NCBI RefSeq assembly: GCF_036013745.1
Contig: NZ_CP107880.1
Location: 9,796,001-9,860,000 of the forward strand
Direction of reading: 5' to 3'
Length of the DNA stretch: 64,000 nucleotides
Origin: Streptomyces sp. NBC_00483
GTDB taxonomy: Bacteria; Actinomycetota; Actinomycetes; Streptomycetales; Streptomycetaceae
Made by a program: the position numbers and the translations under genes. Each line of letters starts with the position of its first letter. The stretch's first letter is position 1. The notes beneath the pieces are model-generated. The model made no database searches. It saw only the letters and a program-made list of their open reading frames with translations, and was not told the DNA's origin. Shown here piece by piece: positions 1 through 8,654 of this stretch.

Positions 1-1049
1 TCGCCGAACTCGGCTTCGCCCCAAGGGTGGTGGGCCACCACGCCGAACGGAACCTGACGACCACCGTCCTCGGCGTCGAGTCCGCGTTCCCCGTGCTGAT
101 CTCGCCGACCGGTGTGCAGGCCGTCCACCCCGACGGCGAGGTGGCCGTGGCCTGCGCCGCCGCCAACCGAGGCGTGATCATGGGGCTCAGCTCGTTCGCG
201 AGCCGGTCCGTGGAAGAGGTCGCCGAGGCCAACCCGAACACCTTCTACCAGATGTACTGGATGGGCAGCCGCGACTCCATGACGCAGCGCATGGAGCGCG
301 CCAGGGCGGCCGGCGCCAAGGCGCTCATCGCCACCCTGGACTGGTCGTTCTCCAACGGCCGGGACTGGGGCAGCCCGCCGATCCCGGAGCGCATCGACCT
401 GCGTACGGCCGTGAAGTTCGCCCCCGACGTGCTGCCGCACCCGCGCTGGCTCCTCGCGTTCGCCAGGTCCCGCCGCATCCCCGACCTGACCACCCCCAAC
501 CTCCGGGCCCCCGGCGGGCAGGCCCCGACCTTCTTCGGCGCCTACGGCGAGTGGATGCAGACCGCCCCGCCCACCTGGGACGACGTGGAGTGGATGCGCA
601 AGGAGTGGGGCGGCCCGTTCCTGCTCAAGGGCGTCAGCAGGGTCGACGACGCCAAGCGGGCCGTCGACGCCGGAGTCACCGCCATCTCGGTCTCCAACCA
701 CGGCGGCAACAACCTCGACACCACACCCGCCACCATCCGCCTCCTGCCGTCCATCGCCGAGGCGGTCGGCGACGACATCGAGGTACTCCTCGACGGTGGC
801 GTGCGGCGCGGCGGCGACGTCGCCAAGGCCCTCGCGCTCGGCGCCCGAGCCGTCCTCATCGGCCGCGCCTACCTGTGGGGCCTCGCCGCCAACGGGCAGG
901 CGGGCGTGGAGAACGTCCTGGACATCCTGCGCGGCGGCCTCGACTCCGCGGTCCTCGGCCTCGGACACGCCTCCGTCGACGAACTGGGCCCGGACGACCT
1001 GGCCATCCCGGACGGCTTCACCCGCACCATCGGGGTCCCGCGTGCCTGA
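1..1049 (+). CDS. mftD: Pre-mycofactocin synthase MftD, 5'-truncated by the window edge
   Basis: The frame is open to the left edge (first full codon at base 3), so the N-terminus is missing. It is an FMN-dependent alpha-hydroxy-acid dehydrogenase fold. The FMN/active-site motif SNHGGN lies near base 695, and the C-terminal phosphate-binding run LLDGGVRRGGDVAKALALGA lies near 785-845. MftD is known to deaminate oxidatively the Val-Tyr-derived AHDP intermediate to give pre-mycofactocin. The family alone could be another lactate/glycolate oxidase homologue, but the following mftE and mftF, in overlapping order, make MftD the clear choice. mftA, mftB and mftC would be expected upstream, outside the window. 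Confidence 0.93.
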   Translation, partial: AELGFAPRVVGHHAERNLTTTVLGVESAFPVLISPTGVQAVHPDGEVAVACAAANRGVIMGLSSFASRSVEEVAEANPNTFYQMYWMGSRDSMTQRMERARAAGAKALIATLDWSFSNGRDWGSPPIPERIDLRTAVKFAPDVLPHPRWLLAFARSRRIPDLTTPNLRAPGGQAPTFFGAYGEWMQTAPPTWDDVEWMRKEWGGPFLLKGVSRVDDAKRAVDAGVTAISVSNHGGNNLDTTPATIRLLPSIAEAVGDDIEVLLDGGVRRGGDVAKALALGARAVLIGRAYLWGLAANGQAGVENVLDILRGGLDSAVLGLGHASVDELGPDDLAIPDGFTRTIGVPRA

Positions 1050-1773
1050 ACCGGTGGAGCTGGCGCGCGCGACCTGGCCCACGGTGCCGGAGCGCGCACT
1101 GGTCCTGGTCCCCGTCGGCTCCACCGAACAGCACGGCCCGCACCTGCCGTTCCACACGGACAGCACGATCGCCGAAGCAGTGGCGCGCCGCGTGGCGCGC
1201 CAACTCCCGTACCAGGGTGTGGTCTTGGCGCCCACCTTCGCGTACGGCGCGAGCGGTGAACACGCCGGTTTTCCCGGCACTCTCTCCATCGGCCACGAGG
1301 CGCTGCACGCGGTCCTCGTCGAGACAGTGCGGTCCCTGTCCCTGTGGGCGGGCCGCGTCGTCCTCCTCAACGGCCACGGCGGCAACGTCACCACCCTCGA
1401 CGCGGCCTGCGCCCAACTCCGTTACGAAGGCCACGACGTGGCCTGGCTCGGCTGCGCTCCGCCCGGCGGCGACGCCCACGCCGGCCGCACCGAGACCTCC
1501 GTCATGCTGCACCTCGCCCCGGGCGACGTACGGCTCTCGGAGGCGGCTCCCGGCGACACCCGCCCACTGACCGAACTCCTGCCCCACCTCATGACCCACG
1601 GGGTATGCGGCGTGTCCCCGAACGGCGTCCTGGGCGATCCGACCGGCGCCACCGCCGAGGAGGGGCGGGCGCTGGTCGAGGCGATGGTGTCTCACGCCGT
1701 CCGCCTCGTCACCGCGGGCCGCGCCGACCCACGAGGCCGGCTCGTGACCGCCGTACCGCAAGGAGCCGCATGA
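1042..1773 (+). CDS. mftE: Mycofactocin peptidase MftE (creatininase family)
   Basis: A 243-residue creatinine-amidohydrolase-family metallopeptidase. The metal-ligand motifs GSTEQHGPHLP (about residues 19-29) and NGHGGN are intact. In mycofactocin synthesis MftE cuts the MftC-modified MftA peptide to release the C-terminal dipeptide-derived AHDP that MftD then oxidises. The GTG start at 1042 lies inside the end of mftD (8-base overlap), which points to translational coupling. No in-frame ATG lies nearby, so this start rests on length and the overlap. Confidence 0.93.
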   Translation: MPEPVELARATWPTVPERALVLVPVGSTEQHGPHLPFHTDSTIAEAVARRVARQLPYQGVVLAPTFAYGASGEHAGFPGTLSIGHEALHAVLVETVRSLSLWAGRVVLLNGHGGNVTTLDAACAQLRYEGHDVAWLGCAPPGGDAHAGRTETSVMLHLAPGDVRLSEAAPGDTRPLTELLPHLMTHGVCGVSPNGVLGDPTGATAEEGRALVEAMVSHAVRLVTAGRADPRGRLVTAVPQGAA

Positions 1774-3287
1774 GCGGCATGCCCCTCCCGCACGGATACG
1801 TCATCGGGCTCGACCGGCACACCCGCGTCCTCGACGGAGGGCGCGCGCTGCTCGGCGGCCACCCGACACGGCTGCTGCGGCTGACACCACGCGCCCGTGC
1901 ACTCCTGACCGGGCGCACCCTGCGTGTACGCGACCGGGCGGGCGCAGTCCTCGCTGACCGGCTGCTCGCCACCGGCCTCGCCCACCCGGTGGTCAGCGAA
2001 CTACCACCGAGCGAGCCGAGCGACCCGAACGGCACGGTCACGTACGTCATCCCCATACGCGACCGCCCCGACCAGCTCGACCGCGCGCTCGCGAGTATCC
2101 GTGCCACCACGACCGACGCCCCGGTGACCGTCGTCGACGACGCCTCCCACGAACCGGCCCCCGTCGCCGCAGTAGCCGGGCGCCACCACGCGCGCGTGCT
2201 CCCGCTCGCCGACAACCTCGGTCCGGCCGGCGCCCGCAACGCGGGACTGCGCGAAGTCACCACGCCGTACGTGGTGTTCGTCGACTCGGACATCGTCCTC
2301 GCCAAAGACACAGTCGACGTCCTGCTGCGCCACTTCGCCGACCCGGCCGTCGTGCTCGCCGTGCCCCGGATCACCGCACTGCCGGGCCCCGGCGCGGAGC
2401 GCTGGCTGGGCCGCTACGAGAGCACCCGCTCCTCCCTCGATCTGGGCCGCCACCCGGCCGCCGTGCGCACCGGCACCCCCGTCTCCTGGGTCCCCAGCGC
2501 CTGCATGCTCGCCCGCACCGACGCGCTCACCAAGGCCGACGGCTTCGACGCCGGGATGCGCGTGGGGGAGGACGTCGACCTGTGCTGGCGGCTGGCAGCG
2601 GACGGCGGACGCATCCGCTACGAGCCCGCCGTGCAGGCCGCGCACGAACACCGGGTGGAACTCGCCGACTGGTTCCACCGCAAGGCCGTCTACGGCACCG
2701 GCGCGCACCCCTTGGCCCGCCGCCACCCGGACAACATCGCCCCGGCGATCCTCGCGCCGTGGAGCGCCGCCATGCTCGTCGCCCTGCTCGCGCAGCGCCG
2801 CTGGTCGCTGCCGGTGGCGGGCGGACTCGCGGCCGTCGCCACCGTCCGCAACGCCCAGAAGTTGAAGGGCATCGAACACCCCCTGTCGCACGCGGCCCGT
2901 CTCACGGCCCTCGGCTCGCTCGCGTCGCTCACCCAGGGCACGGCGCTGCTCACCCGCCACTGGTGGCCGCTGACCGTCGTGGGCTGCCTGGTCTCGCGCC
3001 GCCTGCGCCGGGCCACGGCCGTCGCGGCGGTCACGGACGTCGCCCTGGAAACCCTCGGACGCGGCCCCGAGCCCACCCGCCTCGACCCCGTCCGCTACGC
3101 CGTCGCGCGTCGCCTCGACGATGTCGCGTACGGCTCCGGGGTGTGGCTGTCGGCGCTCAAGGGCCGCTCTACGGCTGCGTTGCGCCCTCGGATCGTGCGG
3201 GCAGCCGCCCGTCCCCGCTCCCCGCTTCCTCCCGAGCGCGCATGTCCCCGTGGAGACGCGCGACTCCGGCGCACACCAGCGGCATGA
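1770..3287 (+). CDS. mftF: Mycofactocin glycosyltransferase MftF (GT2)
   Basis: A 505-residue protein with a GT2 family core. It has a short N-terminal region, then VIPIRDRP at the start of the nucleotide-sugar fold, VDDAS, and the DxD-type VDSD motif near residue 172. Hydrophobic segments and the DDVAYGSGVW segment typical of MftF follow. MftF is known to add oligoglucose to (pre)mycofactocin. Its ATG overlaps the mftE stop as ATGA, with AGGAG at 1761. About 30 Pro/Arg-rich C-terminal residues are read antisense to the convergent neighbour and look like stop-codon drift rather than a domain. Confidence 0.92.
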   Translation: MSGMPLPHGYVIGLDRHTRVLDGGRALLGGHPTRLLRLTPRARALLTGRTLRVRDRAGAVLADRLLATGLAHPVVSELPPSEPSDPNGTVTYVIPIRDRPDQLDRALASIRATTTDAPVTVVDDASHEPAPVAAVAGRHHARVLPLADNLGPAGARNAGLREVTTPYVVFVDSDIVLAKDTVDVLLRHFADPAVVLAVPRITALPGPGAERWLGRYESTRSSLDLGRHPAAVRTGTPVSWVPSACMLARTDALTKADGFDAGMRVGEDVDLCWRLAADGGRIRYEPAVQAAHEHRVELADWFHRKAVYGTGAHPLARRHPDNIAPAILAPWSAAMLVALLAQRRWSLPVAGGLAAVATVRNAQKLKGIEHPLSHAARLTALGSLASLTQGTALLTRHWWPLTVVGCLVSRRLRRATAVAAVTDVALETLGRGPEPTRLDPVRYAVARRLDDVAYGSGVWLSALKGRSTAALRPRIVRAAARPRSPLPPERACPRGDARLRRTPAA

Positions 3288-4155
3288 CCAGCGGCGGCAG
3301 CAGGAGCAGGGCCACCGCGGTGGGGAAGATGATCATCAGTACGCCGGTCATCCACACGTTGTCGTCGTTGAGCCACAGCATGCCGAGCCCGGCGTAGTGG
3401 TTCAGGGGACCGGCCGCGTACACGACCACTACGTAGGCGAGCACGGCCGCCGCACACGACAGCAGGCCCAGGCCGAACGTGCGCCGACGGGCGCGACGGG
3501 TCAGCACCCAGGAGCGGTACACCGCCGCGAACGGGTTGCGGCGCTCCAGCACCGTCTCGGCCGTGGCACCGGACAGCCGGAACCAGACCAGCGGGCCGAG
3601 GGACCAGATGACGATCGGCAGCACCCAACCCACCAGGGTGTACTGCCAGGACGCGGTCTCACCTATGGGCGTGGGTTCGACGCCGGGCACCTCGTGTGCG
3701 TCGACCAGGGTGAACAGGAACAGGCCCGCCCACACCACGACGGCCACGAAGATGCCGGTCAGGAAGTTGGCCACGACGGCAGCGAACAGGCGTGGACGCG
3801 TGCGCCGCCACAACTCGCCGACGGACAGCGGCCCGCCGTCGCGCCGGGCATGGGAACTGCCGACCGCGTACGCGCTGTGGAGCACGGAGACGACGACCAG
3901 CGCCAGCAGGAGGAACACCGGCGCCGCCACGGCGCCGACGGCCTGCATGGGGTCCAGGTTCTCGTCCGCGTACGCGTAGTAGGAGTCCTCGTTGGCTATA
4001 TTGCGGTCCGCGTACTCCCGGACGTGTTCGAAGCCGTCCCACGCCGCCGCGAACGCGCCGGCGAGGATCGCGAACCCGAGTACGGCGGTGGCCAGTGACA
4101 CCCAGAGGGTGAAGCGGTACAGCGTGCCCCGGTAGGGCCTGACGTCGTTTTCCAT
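3169..4155 (-). CDS. Multi-pass membrane protein of unknown function
   Basis: 328 residues with about six hydrophobic segments: near residues 15-38, 72-95, 122-150, 172-195, 225-250 and 265-290. The N-terminus is short and cytosolic, and the C-terminal tail (from about residue 298) is charged. I see no recognised catalytic motif. The layout recalls uncharacterised actinobacterial membrane proteins with 'glycerophosphoryl diester phosphodiesterase membrane-domain'-like topology, but I cannot assign a family. Its 3' end overlaps mftF by 119 bases tail to tail. A GGAGG lies 12 bases before the ATG. A role with mycofactocin is not supported by orientation. Confidence 0.75.
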   Translation of the reverse strand: MENDVRPYRGTLYRFTLWVSLATAVLGFAILAGAFAAAWDGFEHVREYADRNIANEDSYYAYADENLDPMQAVGAVAAPVFLLLALVVVSVLHSAYAVGSSHARRDGGPLSVGELWRRTRPRLFAAVVANFLTGIFVAVVVWAGLFLFTLVDAHEVPGVEPTPIGETASWQYTLVGWVLPIVIWSLGPLVWFRLSGATAETVLERRNPFAAVYRSWVLTRRARRRTFGLGLLSCAAAVLAYVVVVYAAGPLNHYAGLGMLWLNDDNVWMTGVLMIIFPTAVALLLLPPLVMPLVCAGVARLHGDMRAREEAGSGDGRLPARSEGATQP

Positions 4156-4255
4156 GGTCGGGCCCTACCTCCGTGCGGTACCGCGGTCGCGTGGTTCTGT
4201 GGATACGGGGATCAGGACGCCTCGTGGGACGTGTGAGGTTCCCGATGCCCGGACA

Positions 4256-5158
4256 TCAACCCGCGTACGTCGTCCCGAACGCCTCCAGGAACTCCAGCGT
4301 CGCCGCTGCCGACCGGTTGGGGCATGAGACGGCCGTCCACGTCACCCCGGCCTTCTCCAGAGCGGCGAACAACTCCCGGTGCCGGTCCGCGTCCAGAGTC
4401 GGATCGGTGAGGGCGTCATCGCGGTACGAGTGCAGTACGTCGACGTCGGCACCGCGCCCGGCCGTGGCCGTGGCGTCGCGCACCTCCGCTATCGCGCCCG
4501 CCAGTTCGGGCAGTGGGCCCAGCGTCGGGGTGCGGGCGGTGGTGCTCAGTTCGGGGCCGCCGGACATCGGCATCCAGCCCTGCGCCCGCTCCGCGACCCG
4601 GCGCCGGGTCAGCCGTGAGTTGCCGCCGATCCACAGGGGTATGGGCCGCTGCGCAGGCCGGGGCAGGGCCTGCACGTCGCGGACATTGAAGTGCCGACCC
4701 GCGTAGCTGAACGGCTCGCCGCTCCAGTGCAGCGGCAGCACGTCGAGCACCTCGTCGAACAGCGTGTTGCGCTCCTCGAAGTCGACGCCCAGGGCGTGGA
4801 ACTCGCCCTTCAGGTACCCGGCGCCGAGACCCAGGATCAGCCGCCCGCCGGAGAGCCGGTCGAGCGTGGCCGCCTGCTTGGCCAGCAGCAGTGGATTGCG
4901 GTACGGGGCGACGGCCAGATAAGTGAGGAGCCGCAGTCGGCTGGTGACCGCTGACGCGTGGGAGAGTGCCACAAAGGGGTCGAGCGTCTGGTGCCCGCCG
5001 TGGTTCAGCCACCGCGCGCCGGGGGCAGGGTGCTCGCTGAAGGAGAGCCCGGAGAAGCCGAACTGCTCGGCAGCGCGGGCCACTTCGGTCAGAGGGCCGG
5101 CGTCCAGCATGTCGGCATCCGGCCCGTGCGCCTCCGGGTAGTGAAACAGGAATCGCAT
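4256..5158 (-). CDS. LLM-class F420-dependent oxidoreductase (luciferase-like)
   Basis: 300 residues of bacterial-luciferase-like TIM barrel. Typical landmarks are GFSGLSFSEHP (about 34-44), the LAKQAATLDRLSGGRLILGLG segment near residue 100 (the family's most conserved stretch), and PIPLWIGGNS near residue 173. The pattern resembles the TIGR03619-type F420 group. These enzymes transfer hydride between F420 and an organic substrate; the substrate here is unknown. The start is set at the ATG at 5158 because GGAGG sits 9 bases upstream of it. The in-frame ATG at 5167 directly abuts that ribosome site. Confidence 0.85.
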   Translation of the reverse strand: MRFLFHYPEAHGPDADMLDAGPLTEVARAAEQFGFSGLSFSEHPAPGARWLNHGGHQTLDPFVALSHASAVTSRLRLLTYLAVAPYRNPLLLAKQAATLDRLSGGRLILGLGAGYLKGEFHALGVDFEERNTLFDEVLDVLPLHWSGEPFSYAGRHFNVRDVQALPRPAQRPIPLWIGGNSRLTRRRVAERAQGWMPMSGGPELSTTARTPTLGPLPELAGAIAEVRDATATAGRGADVDVLHSYRDDALTDPTLDADRHRELFAALEKAGVTWTAVSCPNRSAAATLEFLEAFGTTYAG

Positions 5159-5282
5159 GTCACGCATCCTCCGGTTCTGTGCGGAACTGCCGCCCGTACG
5201 GCCCCCGTTGGCGGGGCCTGTCCAGGGGCGTACCGATGCGCGCCGAAAAACGCAAGAGCCTTGGTGACTGTCCTGTGGTGGT

Positions 5283-5735
5283 TCAGGAGCGCGGCCAGGG
5301 CTGACCGCTGAGCCGTTCGATGCTGGTGTTGAAGCGCTGCAGGTAGTGGGCGAAGGTCTCCACGTCGTCGGCCGGCCAGTCCTCGAAGACCTTGTCCAGT
5401 TCCTGGATGTGGGTCGCGCGCTCGTGGTCGAGCCGCCGCTCGCCCTCTTCGGTGAGCCGGAACTTGCGTGCCATGCCGCCGTCGGGATCGGGGATCCGCT
5501 CCAGGAGGCCGGCTCGCATCGCGCTCGCCGTCTGCCGGTTGAGCGTGGATGCGTCGAGCAGCAGCGCCTCGCTGAGCTGCCCGATCGACATCGGGCCCTG
5601 GACCCGGATCCGGCTCAGCAGGATGTAGGCGCTGCGCTCCATGCGTTCGGCCTCGCGGCGCCGCTTCTCGCTGCCGAGTTGATGCCGGCCGAGCACCATG
5701 TGCTCGAACTCGACCAGGTGCGATGGCTTGTCCAT
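5283..5735 (-). CDS. MarR-family transcriptional regulator
   Basis: 150 residues with a winged helix-turn-helix of MarR type. The recognition region is around residues 53-75 (GQLSEALLLDASTLNRQ), and the wing (RIPDPDGGMARKFRLTEEG) follows. The N- and C-terminal helices are those of a dimeric MarR protein. GGAGG lies 10 bases before the ATG. It is divergent from an MFS exporter with a 192-base spacer holding repeated CGATGCAYATCG motifs. The usual logic would be ligand-relieved repression of both genes. The ligand cannot be read from sequence. Confidence 0.9.
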   Translation of the reverse strand: MDKPSHLVEFEHMVLGRHQLGSEKRRREAERMERSAYILLSRIRVQGPMSIGQLSEALLLDASTLNRQTASAMRAGLLERIPDPDGGMARKFRLTEEGERRLDHERATHIQELDKVFEDWPADDVETFAHYLQRFNTSIERLSGQPWPRS

Positions 5736-5850
5736 GTACGTGCTTCCTCCCAGGTCGACCGTATCGCAGGGCGTCGCAGGACATGCGCGCCGTCCGGACT
5801 CCTTTCCCGCTTGTGTGCCGCGCCGTCAGGTATGTGTGTCATGCATGGAG

Positions 5851-5892
5851 TATGTGCGATGCATATCGTGTGTACGATGCACATCGTTGCAC
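5851..5892. promoter_or_regulatory. Candidate MarR operator: two CGATGCAYATCG direct copies and an ATCGT/ACGAT inverted repeat
   Basis: CGATGCATATCG (5857-5868) and CGATGCACATCG (5875-5886) are near-identical 12-mers spaced 18 bases start to start, so they lie on nearly the same DNA face. Between them, ATCGT-gtgt-ACGAT forms an inverted repeat. The block lies 36 bases before the MFS ATG, in the divergent MarR/MFS spacer. Position and symmetry fit a dimer-binding operator; the assignment to this MarR is inferred. Confidence 0.55.
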
Positions 5893-5927
5893 ATGCTGAA
5901 GAGTTTGAAGAGATTGAGGAGTCCTTC

Positions 5928-7385
5928 ATGGATGCGCCCCAGTCGGGCAGCCGGGCGGGCGCCGTCGTCGCCACCCTCGCGCTCGCCGGAACCGTCGCCG
6001 CGATCATGCAGACGCTGGTGACCCCGCTCATCGCCGAACTGCCCCGGATCCTGGACACGTCCGCCTCGAACGCGGCGTGGGTGATCACGGTCACCCTGCT
6101 CGTCTCGGGTGTGTGCGTGCCCGTTTCCGGCCGCCTCGGTGACCTGATCGGCAAGCGCCGCATGATGCTCGTCTGCGCCGTGCCGCTGTTCATCGGCTCG
6201 GTGGTGTGCGCCCTCTCGTCGTCCGTCGTGCCGATGATCGTCGGGCGCGGGCTGCAGGGGATGGGTATGGGCATGGTGCCGCTCGGTATCGCCCTGCTGC
6301 GGGATGTCGTGCCCACCGAGAAGCTCAGCGGTTCCATCGCCCTGGTCAGTGCCTCCATGGGAATCGGCGGCGCGATAGGCCTGCCGATCGCCGCCGCGGT
6401 CGCGCAGTACGCGAACTGGCGCGTGCTGTTCTGGGGTGCCGCCGGGCTCGCCGCGATCATCGGCGTCATGATCTTCCTGATCGTGCCGGACGTTCCGGCG
6501 GCCGCCAAGGGGCAGCGCTTCGACGCTCCCGGCGCGATCGGCCTGGCCATCGGTCTTGTCTCGCTGCTGCTCGCGATCTCCAAGGGCGCCGACTGGGGCT
6601 GGTCCTCGGGCGCCACGTTGGGGCTCTTCGGTGTCGCCGCCGTGGCGCTTCTCGTATGGGGCTTCTACGAGTTGCGCACGCGTGACCCGCTGGTCGACCT
6701 GCGGACCACCGCCCGCCCGCGCGTGCTGTTCACCAACGCCGCCTCCATCCTCATCGGCGTCGGCATGTACTCGTTCATGCTGATCGCGCCGCAGGTCCTG
6801 CAGTTCCCCGAGGCCACCGGGTACGGCCTGGGCCAGTCGATGCTGGCCGCCGGCCTGTGGATGGCGCCCGGCGGCGTCATGATGATGCTCATCTCGCCGC
6901 TCGGCGGAAAGCTGATCAACGCGCGCGGTCCGAAGACCGCGCTCATCAGCGGCGCACTCGTGATCGCCGTCGGATACGGGGTCGCGCTGCCGCTCATGGG
7001 GACGGCCTGGGGCATCATGGTCGCCGGAGTCGTGATCAACAGTGGTGTCGCCCTTGCCTACGGCGCGATGCCCGCGCTTATCATGGGCTCGGTGCCGCTC
7101 TCCGAGACGGCCGCGGCCAACGGCTTCAACACCCTGATGCGCTCGCTCGGTACGACCATCGGTTCTGCCGTGATCGGTGTGGTCCTCGCGCAGATGACCA
7201 TGTCCATGGGCGGCTACACGCTCGCCTCCGAGGGCGGATTCCGTACCGGGTTGATGATCGGCTGTGGTGTCGCCCTGGTCTCCGCCGCTGTCGCGACGCT
7301 CATCCCGGCGCTGCGCAAGGAGGGTGCGGACCAGTCCGTCGCAGCGCAGCCGACCGAGGGCGACCAGGCCCCGGCCCGCACCTGA
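5928..7385 (+). CDS. MFS drug-efflux transporter (DHA2-like, about 14 TM)
   Basis: 485 residues, strongly hydrophobic, with about 14 membrane segments. The antiporter motif C-like stretch is near residues 140-160 and the loop 2-3 motif is GRLGDLIGKRRMM (about residues 66-78), both typical of H+-coupled DHA2 exporters. The start is the ATG at 5928 with GAGGA 7 bases upstream; the frame is open much further upstream, but that part crosses the operator region. It is probably controlled by the divergent MarR gene. Likely substrates are lipophilic drugs or metabolites; none can be named. Confidence 0.88.
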   Translation: MDAPQSGSRAGAVVATLALAGTVAAIMQTLVTPLIAELPRILDTSASNAAWVITVTLLVSGVCVPVSGRLGDLIGKRRMMLVCAVPLFIGSVVCALSSSVVPMIVGRGLQGMGMGMVPLGIALLRDVVPTEKLSGSIALVSASMGIGGAIGLPIAAAVAQYANWRVLFWGAAGLAAIIGVMIFLIVPDVPAAAKGQRFDAPGAIGLAIGLVSLLLAISKGADWGWSSGATLGLFGVAAVALLVWGFYELRTRDPLVDLRTTARPRVLFTNAASILIGVGMYSFMLIAPQVLQFPEATGYGLGQSMLAAGLWMAPGGVMMMLISPLGGKLINARGPKTALISGALVIAVGYGVALPLMGTAWGIMVAGVVINSGVALAYGAMPALIMGSVPLSETAAANGFNTLMRSLGTTIGSAVIGVVLAQMTMSMGGYTLASEGGFRTGLMIGCGVALVSAAVATLIPALRKEGADQSVAAQPTEGDQAPART

Positions 7386-7401
7386 GGCCGTCCGCGAGTG
7401 A

Positions 7402-7428
7402 GGGGCGGCCCGCGCAGAGGGCCGTCCC
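7402..7428 (+). terminator. Rho-independent-type hairpin after the MFS gene
   Basis: GGGGCGGCCC and GGGCCGTCCC pair over 10 base pairs with one G-U and a 7-base loop, 17 bases after the MFS stop. No T-run follows, as is common in Streptomyces. Confidence 0.55.
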
Positions 7429-7539
7429 GGCATCTGCCCCACGCATACGCGACGGGACGGTTGTCGTGCGAGGGGCCGGGCAGGAGTGGTACAAGGACAC
7501 TCGAATTCCCTTGCCAGGCACGGCACTTGGAGGTGCACC

Positions 7540-7896
7540 GTGATGCTCCCGGCTCGCCGACGCGCAGCGGACGCTGCCTGCGAGAGGGCAGAGCGGTCCG
7601 CATCCGCCGAACTCGAGGAGCAGGTCGAGCAGTTGAAGGAGGCCGTGACCTCGCACGCCGTGATCGACCAGGCCATCGGGGTCGTGATCGCGGTGGGCGG
7701 GATCCGGCCCGCGGAGGCGTGGGACGTGCTGCGCGAGATCTCCATGCGTACCAACACGGGGCTCCGCCTGGTCGCCCGCCGGCTGATCGCCTGGCCGCGC
7801 ACCCAGGAGCTCGACCCGGTGATCCGCGCCGAGCTGGAGCGGCAACTCGCTCAGCGCCGGGAGGCAGCGGATCCGGTGGCGACGGAACCGGGCTGA
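7540..7896 (+). CDS. ANTAR-domain protein (RNA-binding antiterminator type)
   Basis: 118 residues. After about 22 residues a coiled-coil-like stretch (ELEEQVEQLKEAVTSHAVID) leads into the ANTAR core: QAIGVVIAVGGI, then EAWDVLREISMRTNTGLRLVARRLI. This matches the three-helix RNA-binding ANTAR pattern (conserved A-x-G and aromatic/A-x3-L spacing). No GAF or receiver sensor is fused, so the signal input is missing or supplied in trans. The GTG at 7540 (ATG at 7543 is the alternative) follows GGAGG by 6 bases. Known ANTAR proteins bind dual hexaloop hairpins to prevent termination. No such hairpin pair was identified next to it. Confidence 0.85.
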   Translation: MMLPARRRAADAACERAERSASAELEEQVEQLKEAVTSHAVIDQAIGVVIAVGGIRPAEAWDVLREISMRTNTGLRLVARRLIAWPRTQELDPVIRAELERQLAQRREAADPVATEPG

Positions 7897-8078
7897 AAGC
7901 CCCGCTCCCCGGCCCGGGCCGACAGGCTCCTGCCGAGAAGCGGGTGCGGGCTCACTGCCGAACCCGCCACGGCCACGAATGACCGCTCTGCCCCTCGGAG
8001 TAACACGCAGGAACGCTCACTAACGCAAACGTGCCCGGAATCTTCACGCGGGCTGGACCGGTCGGTCACCGGGATCCG

Positions 8079-8645
8079 TCACGCGGGTGACAGGGCCGCC
8101 TCGATGAGGCGTCGGGCCGCCGCGTCCGTGCGGGCCGCATCACCCGTCACCAGCCGGTCCTGGCACAGCCCGCGCAGCCCGGACACGAGCAGCGTCGCGC
8201 GCTCGCTCGCCGCCGGCTCCGGGTGGCCGAGGCGGGCGTACGCGTCCGCGATCGGGTCGACCATGAAGGCGACGGTCTCGCGGGCGAGCTCGCCGTACTG
8301 CTCCGGATCGGTCGCGGCGAGGCTCAGCAGCTGGAGCAGTATCCGGATCGGACCGGCCTGCTCGCCCACCGTGATCGCCTGCCACAGGGCGCGGGCCGAG
8401 CCGCGCAGCGCGTCGACGTCCTCGACCGGGTCGAACAGCGCGTGGGCGTCGGGCCGGCTCGCGGCGAGGGCGCGCGCGATGAGGTGCTCGCGGCTGCCGA
8501 AGTAGTAGAGCAGCATCCGCTTCGTCGTGCCGATCTCCACGGCGAGCGGGGCGAGCGACAGGTGCGCGAGTCCGTGCCGCTGCACGTACTCCACCACCTG
8601 GCCGAGCAGTTCGGCGCGTTTCTCGGTGTTCACGGTTCGGGGCAC
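8079..8645 (-). CDS. TetR-family transcriptional regulator
   Basis: About 188 residues from the chosen GTG at 8645 (GTG 8633 and ATG 8681 are alternatives; 8681 would place the start across the operator). The N-terminal HTH reads HLSLAPLAVEIGTTKRMLLYYFGSREHL, a TetR recognition helix with the usual YYFxS-E-L pattern. A ligand-binding all-helical C-terminal domain follows. It is divergent from the membrane-protein gene at 8687, with GTACC-N4-GGTAC between them. A repressor of that gene and of itself is the simplest reading. Confidence 0.88.
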   Translation of the reverse strand: MPRTVNTEKRAELLGQVVEYVQRHGLAHLSLAPLAVEIGTTKRMLLYYFGSREHLIARALAASRPDAHALFDPVEDVDALRGSARALWQAITVGEQAGPIRILLQLLSLAATDPEQYGELARETVAFMVDPIADAYARLGHPEPAASERATLLVSGLRGLCQDRLVTGDAARTDAAARRLIEAALSPA

Positions 8646-8654
8646 CCGTTGAAC

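Noticed and set aside
5826..7802. Minus-strand open frame of about 660 residues across the MFS gene
   Set aside because: His/Asp/Gly/Arg-rich noise without domains; the plus-strand MFS with its TM segments is clearly the real gene.
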